A stretch of DNA of 64,000 nt from the NCBI GenBank assembly GCA_009193035.1, contig SWDT01000561.1:62001-126000 (forward strand). The letters run 5' to 3'. Both the position numbers and the translations under genes were made by a program. Source of the DNA: Halicephalobus mephisto. Its lineage: Eukaryota > Nematoda > Chromadorea > Rhabditida > Panagrolaimidae. The notes beneath the pieces are model-generated. The model searched no databases and was not told where the DNA came from. It saw nothing but the letters and a program-made list of their open reading frames with translations. Below, in pieces: positions 11,218 to 23,096 of this stretch; position 1 is the stretch's first letter; each line of letters begins with the position of its first letter.

Positions 11218-12283
11218 TTATTTTTTGGAGATGTTAGTAAGGGTAGAGTTGGAGTACGGGGCACACCAGGTCTCGAGACGGGAGACCAAGGGGTTGATCA
11301 AGTTGAGGTGGATTTTCGAAGTGCCTTGAGTGGAAGGACTGGCCAAGTAAACGAGAAAAAAAGTCTTTCCAAGCCAGTAAATAGGAATAACGGTCTCCAA
11401 GAAGGGATCCAACAACGAAAAAACAGAAAACACTATCCAGTAAATAAGCCATTGGATGTGGTCATTCTTCTGAATCGTCTGGATTGTCTTGATAGAAGCA
11501 TAAACAGGATATCCGAATCCGATTAAGTTGCAAACTAGATGAGCAAGGTTCCCAAATGTGAGGTACAGTATCAGGATTCCAATAATACCATAAACAACCT
11601 GAATACGGTGATTAATAAGGGTAAATATGGGGATAGGGAAAAGTGCGAAAGTAAACAGAAGTACTGCTGGAAGCAATAGTGGAGATAAAAGGAAGTAAAA
11701 AAAGTAAAAATTGAAATAAAGAAGAAATAAAAATATAAGTGAAAAAAGTAGAATAAGAAGTAAAAATAAGAAAAAAATAAAGATAAAAGTAATAATGGAA
11801 GTAAAAATTAAAATTAAAATTAATAATGGAAGTAAAATTAAAAATAAAATAAAATTAAAGTAAAAGTAAAAATTAATATAAAATTAAATTAAAATTAAAA
11901 ACAAAAATAAAAATAAAATTAAAGTAAGATTAAAATTAAAATAAAATTAAAAAGTAATAATGAAAGTAAAAATAAAAATTAAAGTAAAAATAAAAATTAA
12001 AGTAAAGTAAGATTAAAATTAAAATAAAATTAAAAAGTAATAATGAAAGTAAAAATTAAAATTAAAATTAAAATTAAAATAAAATTAAAGTAAGATTAAA
12101 ATTAAAATTAAAAATAACCTGATGACGAGGGAGTTTGGTGATTTTCTCGACTTGAGCAAAGACTTTTTCGAAGATAGGATTCTCGGGACGGACGATGAAG
12201 TGGATGACTTCTTTGAAAACTTTTTTTTGAATAAATTTCTCCTCTCCAGAAGTTCCTTCTTGGATACTGTCAGTAGAAGCCAT
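11218..12283 (-). CDS. yop-1: YOP1/REEP5-family ER-shaping membrane protein
   Basis: Two exons (12283-12119 and 11598-11218) joined in phase 0 encode 181 residues, the usual REEP5/YOP1 length. Exon 1 gives a soluble N-terminus with the short helix PENPIFEKVFAQVEKITK. Exon 2 gives the TB2/DP1/HVA22 core: hydrophobic hairpins around VVYGIIGILILYLTFG and LVCNLIGFGYPVYASIK, then QWLIYWIVFSVFSLLDPFLE and a hydrophilic tail. This family inserts wedge hairpins that curve ER tubules, together with reticulons. The donor is CAG|GTTATT and the acceptor is cgtattcag, both somewhat off consensus, but the join restores the conserved block exactly. The stop codon is 80 bp from the RMD stop, so the two 3' UTRs must be short or overlap. 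Confidence 0.93.
11680..12118. repeat. Low-complexity A-rich intron of the yop-1-like gene
   Basis: Short runs such as 'aaaattaaaattaaa' and 'agtaataatgaaagtaa' fill nearly the whole intron. No other signal. Confidence 0.7.
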
Positions 12284-12471
12284 GACGACCGTATTCAGCC
12301 AGATATTTAATTAAAACTGAATTTTTTTATTTTTTTTAAAGTTAAATTTTAATGCAAATTTATTTTTCATAAAAATTATTTTTGGGCACTTTTTATTGAA
12401 ATTTTTCCTTAAAAAATTACTGTAAAAGTTTTTGCAAATTTAAGATTCTCATTGTTTTAAAAGTACTTGCA

Positions 12472-13100
12472 CAAAAAATGTAACTTTTGGATCAGTAATA
12501 AATGAAAATTATCATTTTTGTGTTATATTTTTATAAATGTCAAATATTTATGAAAAATATAACAATTTTGTTACATTTCACAATTATTAGTGAACCAAAA
12601 GTTGTTTTTTTGTATAAATTTAATATAGCTATATATTGAATCCGATGTATCTGATATATCAAAGCTGTTTTAAAGATATAAATATATCATATATAATCCA
12701 CAAATATCAACATACAAAAAATGTAACTTTTGGACCAGTAATAAATGAAAATTATCATTTTTGTGTTATATTTTTATAAATATCAAATATTCACAAAAAT
12801 ATAACGATTTTGTCACATTTCGTAATTATTAGTAAACCAAAAGTTATGTTTTTTGTATAAATTTAATACAACTATGTATTGAATCCGATGTATCTGATAT
12901 ATCAAAGCTGTTTTAAAGATATAAATATATCATATATAATCCACAAATATCAACATACAAAAAATATAGCTTTTGACATAATAACAAATATAAATAGTCA
13001 CTATTATTTGTAATTTCTGTCATAAATGCCGAATCTTTCAAAAAAATAACAATTGTGTCATATTTCGCAATTGTTACTGATCAAAAGTTAATTTTCTGTG
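12472..13100. mobile_element. Three tandem MITE-like elements with ACAAAAAA-GTAACTTTTGG ends
   Basis: Three units of about 145 bp (near 12472-12616, 12714-12857 and 12955-13100) each begin with a form of 'acaaaaaatgtaacttttgg' and end with its reverse complement ('ccaaaagtt...ttttttgt'). The interiors are near-palindromic ('taataa' ... 'ttatta'). About 95 bp of shared linker ('tgaatccgatgtatctgata') separates them, so the whole 240-bp block was amplified. The same family occurs at 44535-44690 and 55249-55860. No transposase is encoded, as expected of a non-autonomous element. Confidence 0.75.
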
Positions 13101-13109
13101 TGGATTCCC

Positions 13110-13790
13110 TAATCCTTGATACTGTAGAGAACGAATCCCCTGACTCTCTACGAATAAATCTTCTATGAATTTTTAAATTCTCTACAATTGGATTCTCGAT
13201 GATTTTTCTGAACGAATTTCTAAATCCCCTAACTTTTCTGGTAAACGAACCCCTTAACCCTCTGAGAACGAACTTTTTAAACTCCCAAAGTACTTTGTAA
13301 ACACATCCCCTTACTTCTTGTGAATGTACTTTTTAATTTTTTTCCTAATATATTTCTAAACCCCCTAACTTTTCTGGTAAACAAACCCCTTAACCCTCTG
13401 AGAACGAACTTTTTAAACTCCCAAAGTACTTTGTAAACACATCCCCCCGATTTCTTATAAATGTACTTTTCAATTTTTTTTGAATGTATTTCTAAATCCC
13501 CTAACCTCCCTTGTAAACGAACCCCTTAACCCTCTGAGAACGAACTTTTTAAACTCTCGAAGTACTTTGTAAACACACCCCCCGACTTCTTATAAATGAA
13601 CTTTTTAATTATCTGTAAATAAACCCCCCGACCCCCTTGTGAATGAACTTTTTAATTTTTTTCTTAATATATTTCTAAACCCCCCAACCTCCCTTGTAAA
13701 GAAACCCCTTAATTCTCTACTAATGACTTTTTAAACCCCTCAACCTCCCTTGTAAACGAACCCCTGACTTCTCTTTTCGATGATCTTTAT
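13110..13790. repeat. Tandem array, unit about 130 bp, 'cccttaaccctctgagaacgaac'
   Basis: Five or so degenerate units contain 'aaccccttaaccctctg', 'aactttttaaactc' and 'agtactttgtaaacacatcc'. The array lies between the NHR 3' end and the MITE cluster. No open frame. Confidence 0.75.
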
Positions 13791-13892
13791 CTTCATTAAT
13801 GACTTGTTTGATTTAAAAATTTCATTTAAGTTTTTCATCAATTTTTTTTGAATTTTTAAATTTTCTTTAAAAATAATTTAAAAAATAAATTT

Positions 13893-16413
13893 TTATTCGT
13901 ACAATTCAGAATCATAAATATCGGTGACAAAAATGTCGAAAACACGGGCCATCATCATGTGGTCCTTGATGGATATCGCGACTTGCTGGGCACAGCTGAT
14001 TAATCGGATTAGTTTGGCATGTCTAGCGGCATAATTGTTCATTTTTAATTCGTAAACGTAATAATTATGAAGTTCTGTGGAAAATTGATCCACAATTTGT
14101 TCTCCAATTTGCTTGGCTTCGTACGAGAGACCTTTCACTTCTGAAATTATTAATTTAAAAAACTTAAAAAATTTAAAAAATTAATCAACAAATTAAAAAA
14201 AAATTAATAATAAAATTTTAAATTAAGAATCAAATTTTAAAAATTTAAAAATTAATAAACAATTTTAAAAATTTATAAACAAATTTTAAAATTAATAAAT
14301 AAAATTTTTAAAATTAATAAAAATCTTAAAATTAATTAATAAAATTTCAAAAATTAATATACAAACTTTAAAACATTAATAAAAATCTTAAAATTAATTA
14401 ATAAAATTTAAAAATTAATAAATAAAATTTAAAAAATGAATAATAAAATTAAAAAATTAATAAACAAAATTTTAAAAATTTAAGGATTAATAAATAAAAT
14501 CCAAAAAAAATGAATAATAAAATTCAAAAATTAATTAATAAAATTTTAAAAATTAATAAACAAATTTTAAAAAACGAATAATAAAATTTTTAAAATTAAT
14601 AAAAATTAGTCTAAAAATTTGGAAAAAAGTATTTTTTCAAAACCGAGGAATAACTACTGTATAGCCTTTGCAGGAGCTCCTCAAGGTGTCCAACAAGTAC
14701 TCACCATGCACACTGAAGATAATCAATCCGACGATGTAGCAAACTTCGAATTGGGTCAACTGGAGGTGTTTTATGGGGTTGTGGAGCATATCTGTCATTC
14801 CTTGTTTCAGAGGGAAACAGAACTTCATGAATTCCTCGAGTTTTTGGGGATCCATGCCTTCGATGTAGACGCCGCTTTTTGTGTGATCAATCACCAAGTC
14901 CTTCGTCAACAAAATTCTGTGGTCGTTGACGTCATAACCGAAGAGTTCACAAGACGAAAATTGTCTTTCAATATGGTATATCAAAGGCCAAGAATGCTGG
15001 AAAATTTTCCATTTATCGTCGAAGGAGAGCTCGACGAACGGGTCGCAGGACATCATCATCTGGGCGGACTTCCTTGCGTAGTCCTCTTGGAAGGGATAAA
15101 GCACGATTTTGTTGTAGATCTCCGCCGTGGGCACAGGGCCTTCGGGACAGATTTGTTCTCTCAACTTCGCGAAGGCATACTGTAGCTGCTGAAAAGGAGT
15201 CGAATGGACTCCAGAAGGCGTCTCAAAAGTGGGATTTTTCATGTTTTCTCCGAAGTAAGTTTTGAGCTCAGCCACGATCCTTTCGGTGTTTCTGGTCAGT
15301 CTGTTTCCGTTCGTGACCCTTAATTTTTCGATTTTTTCGGATTCTGGAGAACTACTGCCGGAATCCCGGAGACTAGAAGCCACTGGAGCCGGTTCGTTAG
15401 TCGGCATACTGTCGATCCTCATCCCGACGGCATAACACTTCTGCAGACGACAGAATCTGGAAAATAAAAAATCTAAAATTGCTTTCAAAATCGAATTTTT
15501 CTTACGAAATGGTCCTGACACGAATTTTTAGAACTTGTTAGAAAATTTATAAATTTGAATTTATAGATATTAGTTTTAGAATTTTATTTTTAAAAAAAAT
15601 AAAAATCAAGTTTTTAGAACTTGTTAGAAAATTTATAAATTTGAATTTATAAATATGTTTTAGAATTTCATTTTAAAAACTGTTTTTTCTTACGAAATGG
15701 TCCTGACACGAACGTTTAGGATCTTCTAGAAAGTTTTTAATAGATTCTCAAAGGTTTTTAAATTTTACAAAATTTAGAAAATTTAATATTTTAGAAAATT
15801 TCAGATTTTTGAATTTTAGAAATTTTAGAAAATTTAATATTTTAGAAGATTTTAAAAAATTTCGGATTTTTAAATTTTTTGAAGTTTTAGAAAATTTAAT
15901 ATTTTAGAAGATTTTAAAAAATTTCGGATTTTTAAATTTTACAAAATTTAGAAAATTTAATATTTTAGAAGATTTTTAAAAATTTCGGATTTTTAAATTT
16001 TTTGAAGTTTTAGAAAATTTAATATTTTAGAAAATTTAAGATTCTTAAATTTTTTGAAGTTTTTGAAGATTCTAAGACTTCAAAAATCTCCGTGAAATTT
16101 TGGAAAATTCCAATGACGAAACTCACCTGCAGATTGGCTTTCCGTTGGGGGGTTTCGTCAAATCACAATTCCTAGTTCCCCTCCGGCATCGATAGACTTT
16201 TTTCGCTTTTACTGATCTCCTGAAAAATGCACTACAGGCCCTGCAGCTGAGGACCTGGAAGTGCATCCCTTTCGTGGTAGCGCCGCAGATGAGGCAATTC
16301 TCGTTCGGAGGATTTTTTTTTATCCCTGGAGTTTCGATTCCGGAATCGTCTGTCGTCGTCGAAGATGGATTCTGGAGCGAGTTTTCAGTTGGAGATAAAC
16401 TAAATTTGTACAT
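13893..16413 (-). CDS. Nuclear hormone receptor (NHR family)
   Basis: Three coding exons (16413-16127, 15456-14705, 14140-13893) encode 428 residues. The DNA-binding domain starts at C40: CLICG, then CRACSAFFRRSVK (residues 57-69), with the second zinc finger at C76, C83, C95, then C98 and C103 (FCRLQKCYAVGM). The CRAC P-box is the variant common in the expanded nematode, HNF4-derived receptors. A linker of about 50 residues is followed by a helical ligand-binding domain; the segment DKWKIFQHSWPLIYHIERQF matches the conserved helix 3-5 area, and the C-terminal FVTDIYDSELYE could be an AF-2 helix. It should act as a nuclear transcription factor; ligand and targets cannot be read here. Splice phases 2 and 1 are consistent. 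An acceptor (ttttcag) four bases before the ATG implies a 5' UTR intron or trans-splicing. Confidence 0.95.
14141..14620. repeat. Low-complexity A/T intron of the NHR gene
   Basis: Runs of 'aaaattaataaacaaa' and 'ttttaaaattaataa'; nothing else seen. Confidence 0.7.
15490..16080. repeat. NHR intron repeats, including 'ggtcctgacacgaa'
   Basis: Two copies of the dispersed 'acgaaatggtcctgacacga' word occur near 15504 and 15692. They are followed by four to five units of 'ttagaaaatttaatatttta' plus 'aaaatttcggatttttaa' at roughly 60-bp spacing. Confidence 0.65.
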
Positions 16414-16938
16414 TTTTCTGAAAAAAAACTATTTTTAAATTTAAAAATAAAAAAAATTATTTTAAAAAATAAAATTTAAATAAAAAATTTAAAAATTAAG
16501 TAAAATTTAAAAAAAATTTAAACAAGAACTTTAAAAAATAAAATCTTAAATAAAAACTAAAAAAATAAAATAAATTTTAAACAAAAAATAAAAAATAAAA
16601 TAAAATCTAAAATAAAAACTTTAAAAATAAAATAGAATTTTTAATAAAATTTGAAAAATAAAACTTTAAAAAAAAATAAAAAAATAAAATAAAATTTAAA
16701 CAAAAACTTTTAAAAAAATAAAATTTTTAATAAAATTTAAAAAATAAAATAGAATTTTTAATAAAAACTTTAAAAATAAAATAGAATTTTTAATAAAATT
16801 TGAAAAATTTTAGACAAAAAATAAAATAAAATTTAAACAAAAACTTTAAAAAAATAAAATTTTTAATAAAAATTGAAAAATAAAATAAATTTTCAATAAA
16901 AACTTTAAAAATAAAATAAAATTTAAATAAAAACTCAC

Positions 16939-17050
16939 CTTTTTGAAGTGAAAAAAAAATATAAAGTAAGGTTTCTGCTTCTTATTCAATCGATGAAACA
17001 AGAGGACACAAAAAAGACACAAAAAGGAGTTAAGATCACAGAGATCACTT
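16939..17050 (-). other. Possible 5' UTR exon of the NHR gene
   Basis: On the minus strand 'cttcaaaaag|gtgagttttt' is a strong donor at 16938, facing the acceptor four bases before the NHR ATG. The segment upstream has no ATG and is less A/T-monotonous than the intron between. The transcription start is unknown. Confidence 0.4.
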
Positions 17051-17099
17051 TTTGCAGCAATTTTGGTGTTTTGTAGTTTGAAATTGGATGCATCCAGTT

Positions 17100-18220
17100 C
17101 TATGACTGTTTTGATGACATTAAAATTATTTTATACTTATTTATTTAATTTTTCGTATGTCCGTTTGTCTATTTTTATGTCCATTTGTCCATTTGTTCAT
17201 TTATATTTGTATCTGTTTTTATATAAGTATGCCTACTTGTCCGTTTGTCTCCTTTATGTTAATTTATTCACTTGTCTATTTGTCCGTTTGTCTATTTTTA
17301 TGTTAATTCATCCATTTGTCCGTTTGTCTACTTTATGCCTATCTGTTTTTACAAATATGCTTACTTGTCCGTTTGTCTACTTTATGTCAATTTATTCACT
17401 TGTCTATTTGTCCGTTTGTCTATTTTTATGTCAATTCATCCATTTGTCTATTTGTCTGTTTGTCTCCTTTTATGTCAATTTATTCACTTGTCCGTTTGTT
17501 CGTCTGTTCATTTATATTTTTATCTGTTTTTATATAAGTATGCTTACTTGTCCGTTTGTCTATTTTTATGTCAACTTATTCACTTGTTCATTTGTCTACT
17601 TTATGCCTATCTGTTTTTACAAATATGCTTACTTGTCCGTTTGTCTATTTTATGTCAATTCATCCATTTGTTCATTTATATTTATCTGTTTTTATATAAG
17701 TATGCTATTATTTATTCATCTACTTATTTGTTTATCTATATTTTGTTTGTCCGTTTGTCTATTTATCTGCTTATCTATTCGTCTACTTATCTAATCATTT
17801 GTTTATCGTTTCTTTGTTCACTCATCTATCTACACACTTATCCATATTCGTTTATACATTAACTTTTCTCCATATTAGTTTCTTCGTCCATTTGCTCATT
17901 TGTCTGTTCATCTCTACATACATTCGTTCGTCTGTCCGTTCGTTCATTTGTCTGTTCATTCATCTGTCCGCTTGTTCGTTTGTCTGTTCGTTCGTCTGTC
18001 CGTTCATTTGTCTGTCTGTTCGTCTGTCTGTCTGTTCATTCGTCTGTCAATTTGTTCATCTGTCTGTTCGCTCGTCTGTCCGCTTGTTCGTTTTTCTATT
18101 CATTCGTCTGTCAATTTGTTCGTTCGTCTATTTGTCCGCTTGTTCGTTTGCACATTTATCTCTCTGTAAATTTGTCTGTATTCATTTGTTCGTTTGTCTC
18201 TTCATGTGTCTTTAGATTTT
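17100..18220. repeat. Tetranucleotide-based satellite (TTTGTCCG / GTTCGTCT type)
   Basis: A pyrimidine/G-rich array is built from 4-bp words such as 'gtct', 'gttc', 'atct' and 'gtcc', arranged in higher-order units around 'acttgtccgtttgtctattt'. Open frames up to 243 codons exist in all three plus frames at once, all of the same Cys/Leu/Phe/Ser/Val-rich composition. That is the expected result of a 4-bp periodicity with no stop-forming words. It is not a gene. Confidence 0.9.
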
Positions 18221-18381
18221 TAGACTTTATAAACGTGTTCCATCCATAACGCAAACCCGTTGATATCAAATTCATTTAAAAAATGCATCTTTAATAATTA
18301 TAAAATCCTAATCCTCATATGTAAACTCCTTAAATACATATCTTAGACATCATCCTTAAAGCCTCTAGCATATGGTTGTTA

Positions 18382-18495
18382 ATTTTTAGGCGTTTTCTGA
18401 TGACATAGCCACAAATGACGAGAACTTTGAACTCGGATGGGTTTCCAGAACAAAGACCTTTTTTTCGTCGGTTTTTTCTTTTATAGTCTTCAAAT
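18382..18495 (+). other. Orphan exon-like segment
   Basis: After 'gttaatttttag' a frame opens GCG TTT TCT GAT GAC and runs 35 codons to TAA, giving an acidic peptide (AFSDDIATNDENFELGW). The segment is GC-richer than its surroundings and unique in the window. No upstream exon in matching phase was found, and the minus strand is also open (SEFKVLVICGYVIRKRL). It may be a terminal exon, a gene fragment or chance. Confidence 0.2.
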
Positions 18496-18569
18496 AAGAT
18501 TACAGAAAATAAAATTTGCCGCTTTCAGAATCCACTAAATGCTTTTGCAAAACCATATAACAAATTTTT

Positions 18570-19380
18570 TTTGATTTTCGGTCCTGACTGGAAAATTTTA
18601 GAATTTTGGTCCTGACTGGAAAATTTTAGAATTTTGGTCTTGACTGGAAAATTTTAGAATTTCGGTCCTGCCTGGAAAATTTTAGAATTTCGTGTCGAGA
18701 CAATTTTTAGAATTTCGGTCCTGACTGGAAGATTTTTGATTTTCGTGTCGAGACAATTTTTAAAATTAAGTTAATAAAATTTAAAACTTTCTAAAACCAT
18801 GTTAATATTAAATTTTTATGTGTTGGTCCCGACTGGAAAATTTTAAATTCTTGTCGAAACAATTTCTTGTTTAATTTTGCTATAAAAGTTGCTTTTTTAC
18901 AAAAATATAATTTTGAAACTTTAAGACATCACATTATTAAGAAATTCCTTAATTTCCGGTCCCGATTGGAAAATTTAAAAAATTTCATTAAATACTTTTT
19001 TAAAATCATCATGATTTCGAAATTTTGTAAAAAATTGAATAAATCCGAAATTCCTTAATTTCCGGTCCCGATTGGAAAATTAAAAAAAATTTAGATAACT
19101 TTTTATTTAATTTTTCTGTAAAAGTTACTTTTTTACAAAAATATAATTTTCAACCTTTATCAAATTTCTTGACAATGTGATTTCTTAATCTTCGGTCCCG
19201 ATTGGAAAATTTCAAAAATTTGATTAAGCATTTTTTAAAATCATAATGATTTCGAAATTTCATAAAAAATTGAATAAATCCGAAATTTTATTAAATATTT
19301 TTTAAAATCATCATGATTTCGAAATTTCATAAAAAACTGAATAAATCCGAAATTTCACAATTTTCGGTCCCAATTGGAAA
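18570..19380. repeat. Arrays of 'ggtcc(t/c)ga(c/t)tggaaaattt'
   Basis: At 18570-18860 a unit of about 29 bp ('cggtcctgactggaaaattt') occurs about eight times. At 18950-19380 the same core sits in longer units of about 120-150 bp with 'aaaatcatcatgatttcgaa' and 'ttgaataaatccgaaatt'. Confidence 0.8.
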
Positions 19381-19399
19381 ATAAAAATTTTTTAAGAAA

Positions 19400-20160
19400 A
19401 TTTTTAGAACTTTGTTGTTTATTTTTCAAAGTTATAATTTTTCATCAAATTGAATTCTTTAAATTCGATCATGATCAAATATTGAACTTTATGAATCAGC
19501 CATTTTTACTGACGAAAAAGAACAAAAATATCTGAATTTTTTATAGCCAAAAATTTGGACATTTAAAATTAAATTTATTATTTAAGTTTTATTTATTTAA
19601 AAAAAATAAAAATTTTTGTTTTTATTTAAAAAAATAAAATTTATTTTTTTTTATTTAAATTAAAATTTACTTTTTTTAAATATAATTTATTTTTTTTATT
19701 TAATTTAAAATTTTATTTTTTTAAATTTAAAATTTTATTTTTTTATTTTTTTTTAAATTTTTTTGTTTTATGAAAATTAAAACTTAGATGCTTGAGGCAG
19801 TGGTTAATTCTGACTGTATTTTGAAAACTTTTGTTTGTAAAAAATTGAAGAATTAAAAAAGTCGGATTTTGGCTTTTTTGTTGACTCTAAGATTTTTCGA
19901 CAATCGGCAGTTCGAATTAAAATCAAAAATGTCAGTTTCAGAATGTTTCATCGGAGAGAAAAATAATTGATGGCTTCGTTAATGATAAGTGTTCCATTCT
20001 TGCCGACCAATCAATACTGTCTTTTCATTAATCCCTTCATTTCTTGATAAAAGTCACCAGGTGAAGTCGGAGTTGTTTATTTTGACTTTCAAAATAGAAT
20101 TGTGGGTTAATTTCAACAAATTTTGTCTATCAATCTGAGCTAAAAGCGCACTATTTTAAA
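19400..20160. other. Intergenic stretch without a recognisable gene
   Basis: From 19560 to 19770 there is A/T low complexity. From 19780 to 20160 the sequence is unique and more balanced in composition, but no supportable frame, splice pair or RNA gene was seen. Confidence 0.5.
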
Positions 20161-20164
20161 AAAT

Positions 20165-20830
20165 CTAATTCGTTAGAATTTGACTCGCGCCGGTTCGAGT
20201 AGAAAATCAACTGGCTCGAATTTAACTCGCGCCGGTTCGGGTAGAAAATCAACTAGTTAGAATTTGACTCGCGCTGGTTCGAGTAGAAAATCAACTGTCT
20301 CGAATTTAACTCGCACCGGTTCGGGTAGAAAATTAACTAGTTAGAATTTAACTCGCGCCGGTTCTAGTAGAAAATCAACTGGCTCGAATTTAACTCGCGC
20401 CGGTTCGGGTAGAAAATCAACTGATTCGAATTTGACTCGCGCTGGTTCGAGTAGAAAATCAACTGGCTCGAATTTAACTCGCGCCGGTTCGGGTAGAAAA
20501 TCAACTGATTCGAATTTGACTCGCGCTGGTTCGAGTAGAAAACCAACTGGCTCGAATTCAATACGCGCCGGTTCGAGTAAGAATTTAACTGGCTCAAGTT
20601 TGACTCGCGTTCTTTCGAAATCGACTCGCAGTGGTCAGAATGGCATTTGGACTGGTTAAAGTTTAACGTGTCGGTTCGGACGGAAATCGCGTCAGTTCGA
20701 AATCGACTCGCACTGGTTCGGATTGCGATTGGACTGGTTCGAGATCAAATCGCGTCGGTTATAGTTAAGATCTAACTGGTTTCGAAATCAAATCGCACTA
20801 ATTCTAATTAGAAAATCAATGGTCCAAAAT
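20165..20830. repeat. 42-bp minisatellite, about 11 good copies plus decayed ones
   Basis: The unit 'gaatttaactcgcgccggtt' followed by 'cg(a/g)gtagaaaatcaactggctc' repeats every 42 bp with few changes to about 20590, then decays to 20830. It is markedly GC-rich for this window. Because 42 is a multiple of three, the plus strand reads as 14-residue repeats (S-N-L-T-R-A-G-S-G-R-K-S-T-x), and the minus strand is open too. No start, signal peptide or splice partner supports translation. Confidence 0.85.
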
Positions 20831-21189
20831 CCACTCTCACTGATTTTTGAAAAAAAAATGGACAATTTTATTTAAAATTTTTAAACAAACAAAACTCATA
20901 TATGGTGTGATTGTTTGGCCGAACATGCCATTTTTCCAAAAAAAATTTTTTAATTTTTCGGACATCTGTGTCTTACAATTATTTTTATTTGCCAAATTTT
21001 CCTCAAAACTAGTTCCAATGCCCTCTTTTTCTTGGTCGAACCAGAGAATCAATAATTCGCGCAGTCCAAAAAAAGGGAATGCGCAGCGCTGACCAGTCAA
21101 CGTTCTGTTTGTGATTTGCCTTACCGAAAGCATACTTGAGATTTCCGTCGAGATAAATGTCTTTTACTTTCGTTTTCCCTCATTAATTC

Positions 21190-22860
21190 TAGCTTTATCT
21201 CATATACAAGATCATGTACATGGATTTTGGTGAAATTTTTAGGATAAAATATTGAATATAAAAAAGTAATTTTCGTTGTTTTTTTTCTTTTTTAAAAAAT
21301 TTTTCATATATCAATTTCGATTTTTATTGAATTTTGTTCTTAGAAAAAAAGTTTTTATATATGAAACTATTTCGTTTTTTTTCAAACTTTCCATATATCA
21401 ATTTTGATTTTTATCAAATTTTCTTTTAAAAAAGTTTTTTATATGAAAACTATTTTTTCGCATTTTTTTGTTTATTTTTTTTAAACTTTTCATACACCAA
21501 TTTCGATTTTTATCAAATTTTCTTTTTAGAAAAAAATTTTTTATATATGAAACTATTTTGTTTTTTAAAAAATTTTTCATATATCAATTTCGATTTTTAT
21601 TGAATTTTCTTCTTAGAAAAAAAGTTTTTATATATAAAAAACAGTTTTCTGTCTTTTTATTGAATGTTTTCTTTCAAAAAGAATTTAATATATGAAAAAC
21701 ATTTTTAAAATGATTTTCGTTGATTTTTTTCTTTTTAAAAAAATTTTCATATATCAGTTTCAATTTTTATTGAATTTTTTCATAATAGAAGTCTTCATAT
21801 ATGAAAAACTATTGATTTTTCAAAACTTAATATAAAAAATTTGTTTTTACCCGACTTTTTTAAGAATGAATTTCATAATGAAATTTGTTTTTGGTTTTCA
21901 TCGAACTTTTTCCTTGGGGAAAAGTTGTCTGTATGAAGCAATCTTCCACGAGATTTTTAATGAATTTTTTCTTCAAAAAAAACTGTCATATATCACACTT
22001 TTTTGTTTTTCATTGAATTTGTTCCTTAGGGGAAGATTTTGATATATGGATCTTGATTTTATATGGAATTATTCTTCTGGAAAGGTTTTTGTATGTAAAA
22101 TTTATTTTTAGGTCATTGTTTGATGATTTTAGAAAAATTTGATATATGAAAAACGTTTTTTATGAATTTATTCTTTGTAAAAAATTGTTTTCATATGTAA
22201 AATTTCTTTTTAGGTCATTATTTGATGATTTCAGAAAAATTTGATATATGAAAAACATTTTTTTTGTAAATTTATTCTTTATAGAAAAAGTTTTCATATG
22301 TAAAATTTATTTTTAGGTCATTGTTTGATGATTTCAGAAAAATTTGATATATGAAAAACGTTTTTTTGTAAATTTATTCTTTGTAAAAAATTGTTTTCAT
22401 ATATGAAATTTCTTTTTAGGTCATTATTTGATGATTTTAGGAAAATTTGATATATGAAAAACTTTTTTTTGTAAATTTATTCTTTATAGAAAAAGTTTAT
22501 TTCAAAAGAATAAATTCATAAAAGTTTTTCATATATCAGTTTTCTTAAAAAATAAATTTCATATATGGAACTTTTTTTTGTGATTTTTTAATTTTTTTTT
22601 TAAAAATTTCACATCTGAAAATTATTTTTGAATTTTTTTTTAAATTTCACATATGAAAATTATTTTTGAATTTTTAAAAAAAATTTCACATATGAAAATT
22701 ATTTTTGAATTTTAAAAAAAATTTTCACATATGAAAATTATTTTTAAATTTTTTTTAAAATTTCACATATGAAAATTATTTTTGAATTTTTTTTAAATTT
22801 CACATATGAAAATTATTTTTAAATTTTTAAAAAAAAATTTCACATATGAAGTAAATCTTT
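21190..22860. repeat. Series of arrays built on 'catatatgaaa'
   Basis: Three consecutive arrays were read. At 21240-21830, 'ttttcatatatcaatttcga' and 'agtttttatatatgaaa' alternate. At 22080-22540 there are four units of about 120 bp with 'ggtcattatttgatgatt' and 'aaatttgatatatgaaaaac'. At 22590-22860 there are six units of about 45 bp, 'cacatatgaaaattattttt'. The arrays lead up to the ABCD4 gene, whose second intron carries the same motif. Confidence 0.8.
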
Positions 22861-22924
22861 TTATTCATTTTTCTACTCGAATGATCGTTTTTCGTTTTTT
22901 GAATGCTTAAATAACTTCCTTTTC

Positions 22925-23096
22925 AGCTGTTGGCCCTTGGTCTGTGACTCGTTTATCTGCATCTTGTTCTTGCCCGACTCGAGAAAGCCGGTCCCTTTAC
23001 GTGCCCTGAGGCAGCTTTGCACTCGGACAAACTTTGAATGACTGCATAAAAATAGTCAAATTTTGATTATTATTGATATTTTTTAAAGCAACAAAA
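22925..23096 (+). promoter_or_regulatory. Probable 5' leader of the ABCD4 gene
   Basis: A strong acceptor, 'acttccttttcag', precedes a unique, GC-richer segment that runs into the ABCD4 start. It could be a spliced-leader site giving a 5' UTR of about 160 bases. One frame is open for about 37 codons after the acceptor but is not in frame with the ABCD4 ATG. Confidence 0.35.

Noticed and set aside
17063..18249. Long plus-strand ORFs (up to 243 codons) rich in Cys, Leu, Phe, Ser and Val
   Set aside because: All three frames are open together over a 4-bp-word satellite; no start context, splice sites or domain.
20837..21133. 98-codon minus-strand ORF starting MLSVRQITNRTLTGQRC
   Set aside because: Balanced in its first half only, no recognised domain, and no splice or promoter context. 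ORFs of this length are expected by chance in 64 kb of AT-rich DNA. Worth one homology search.
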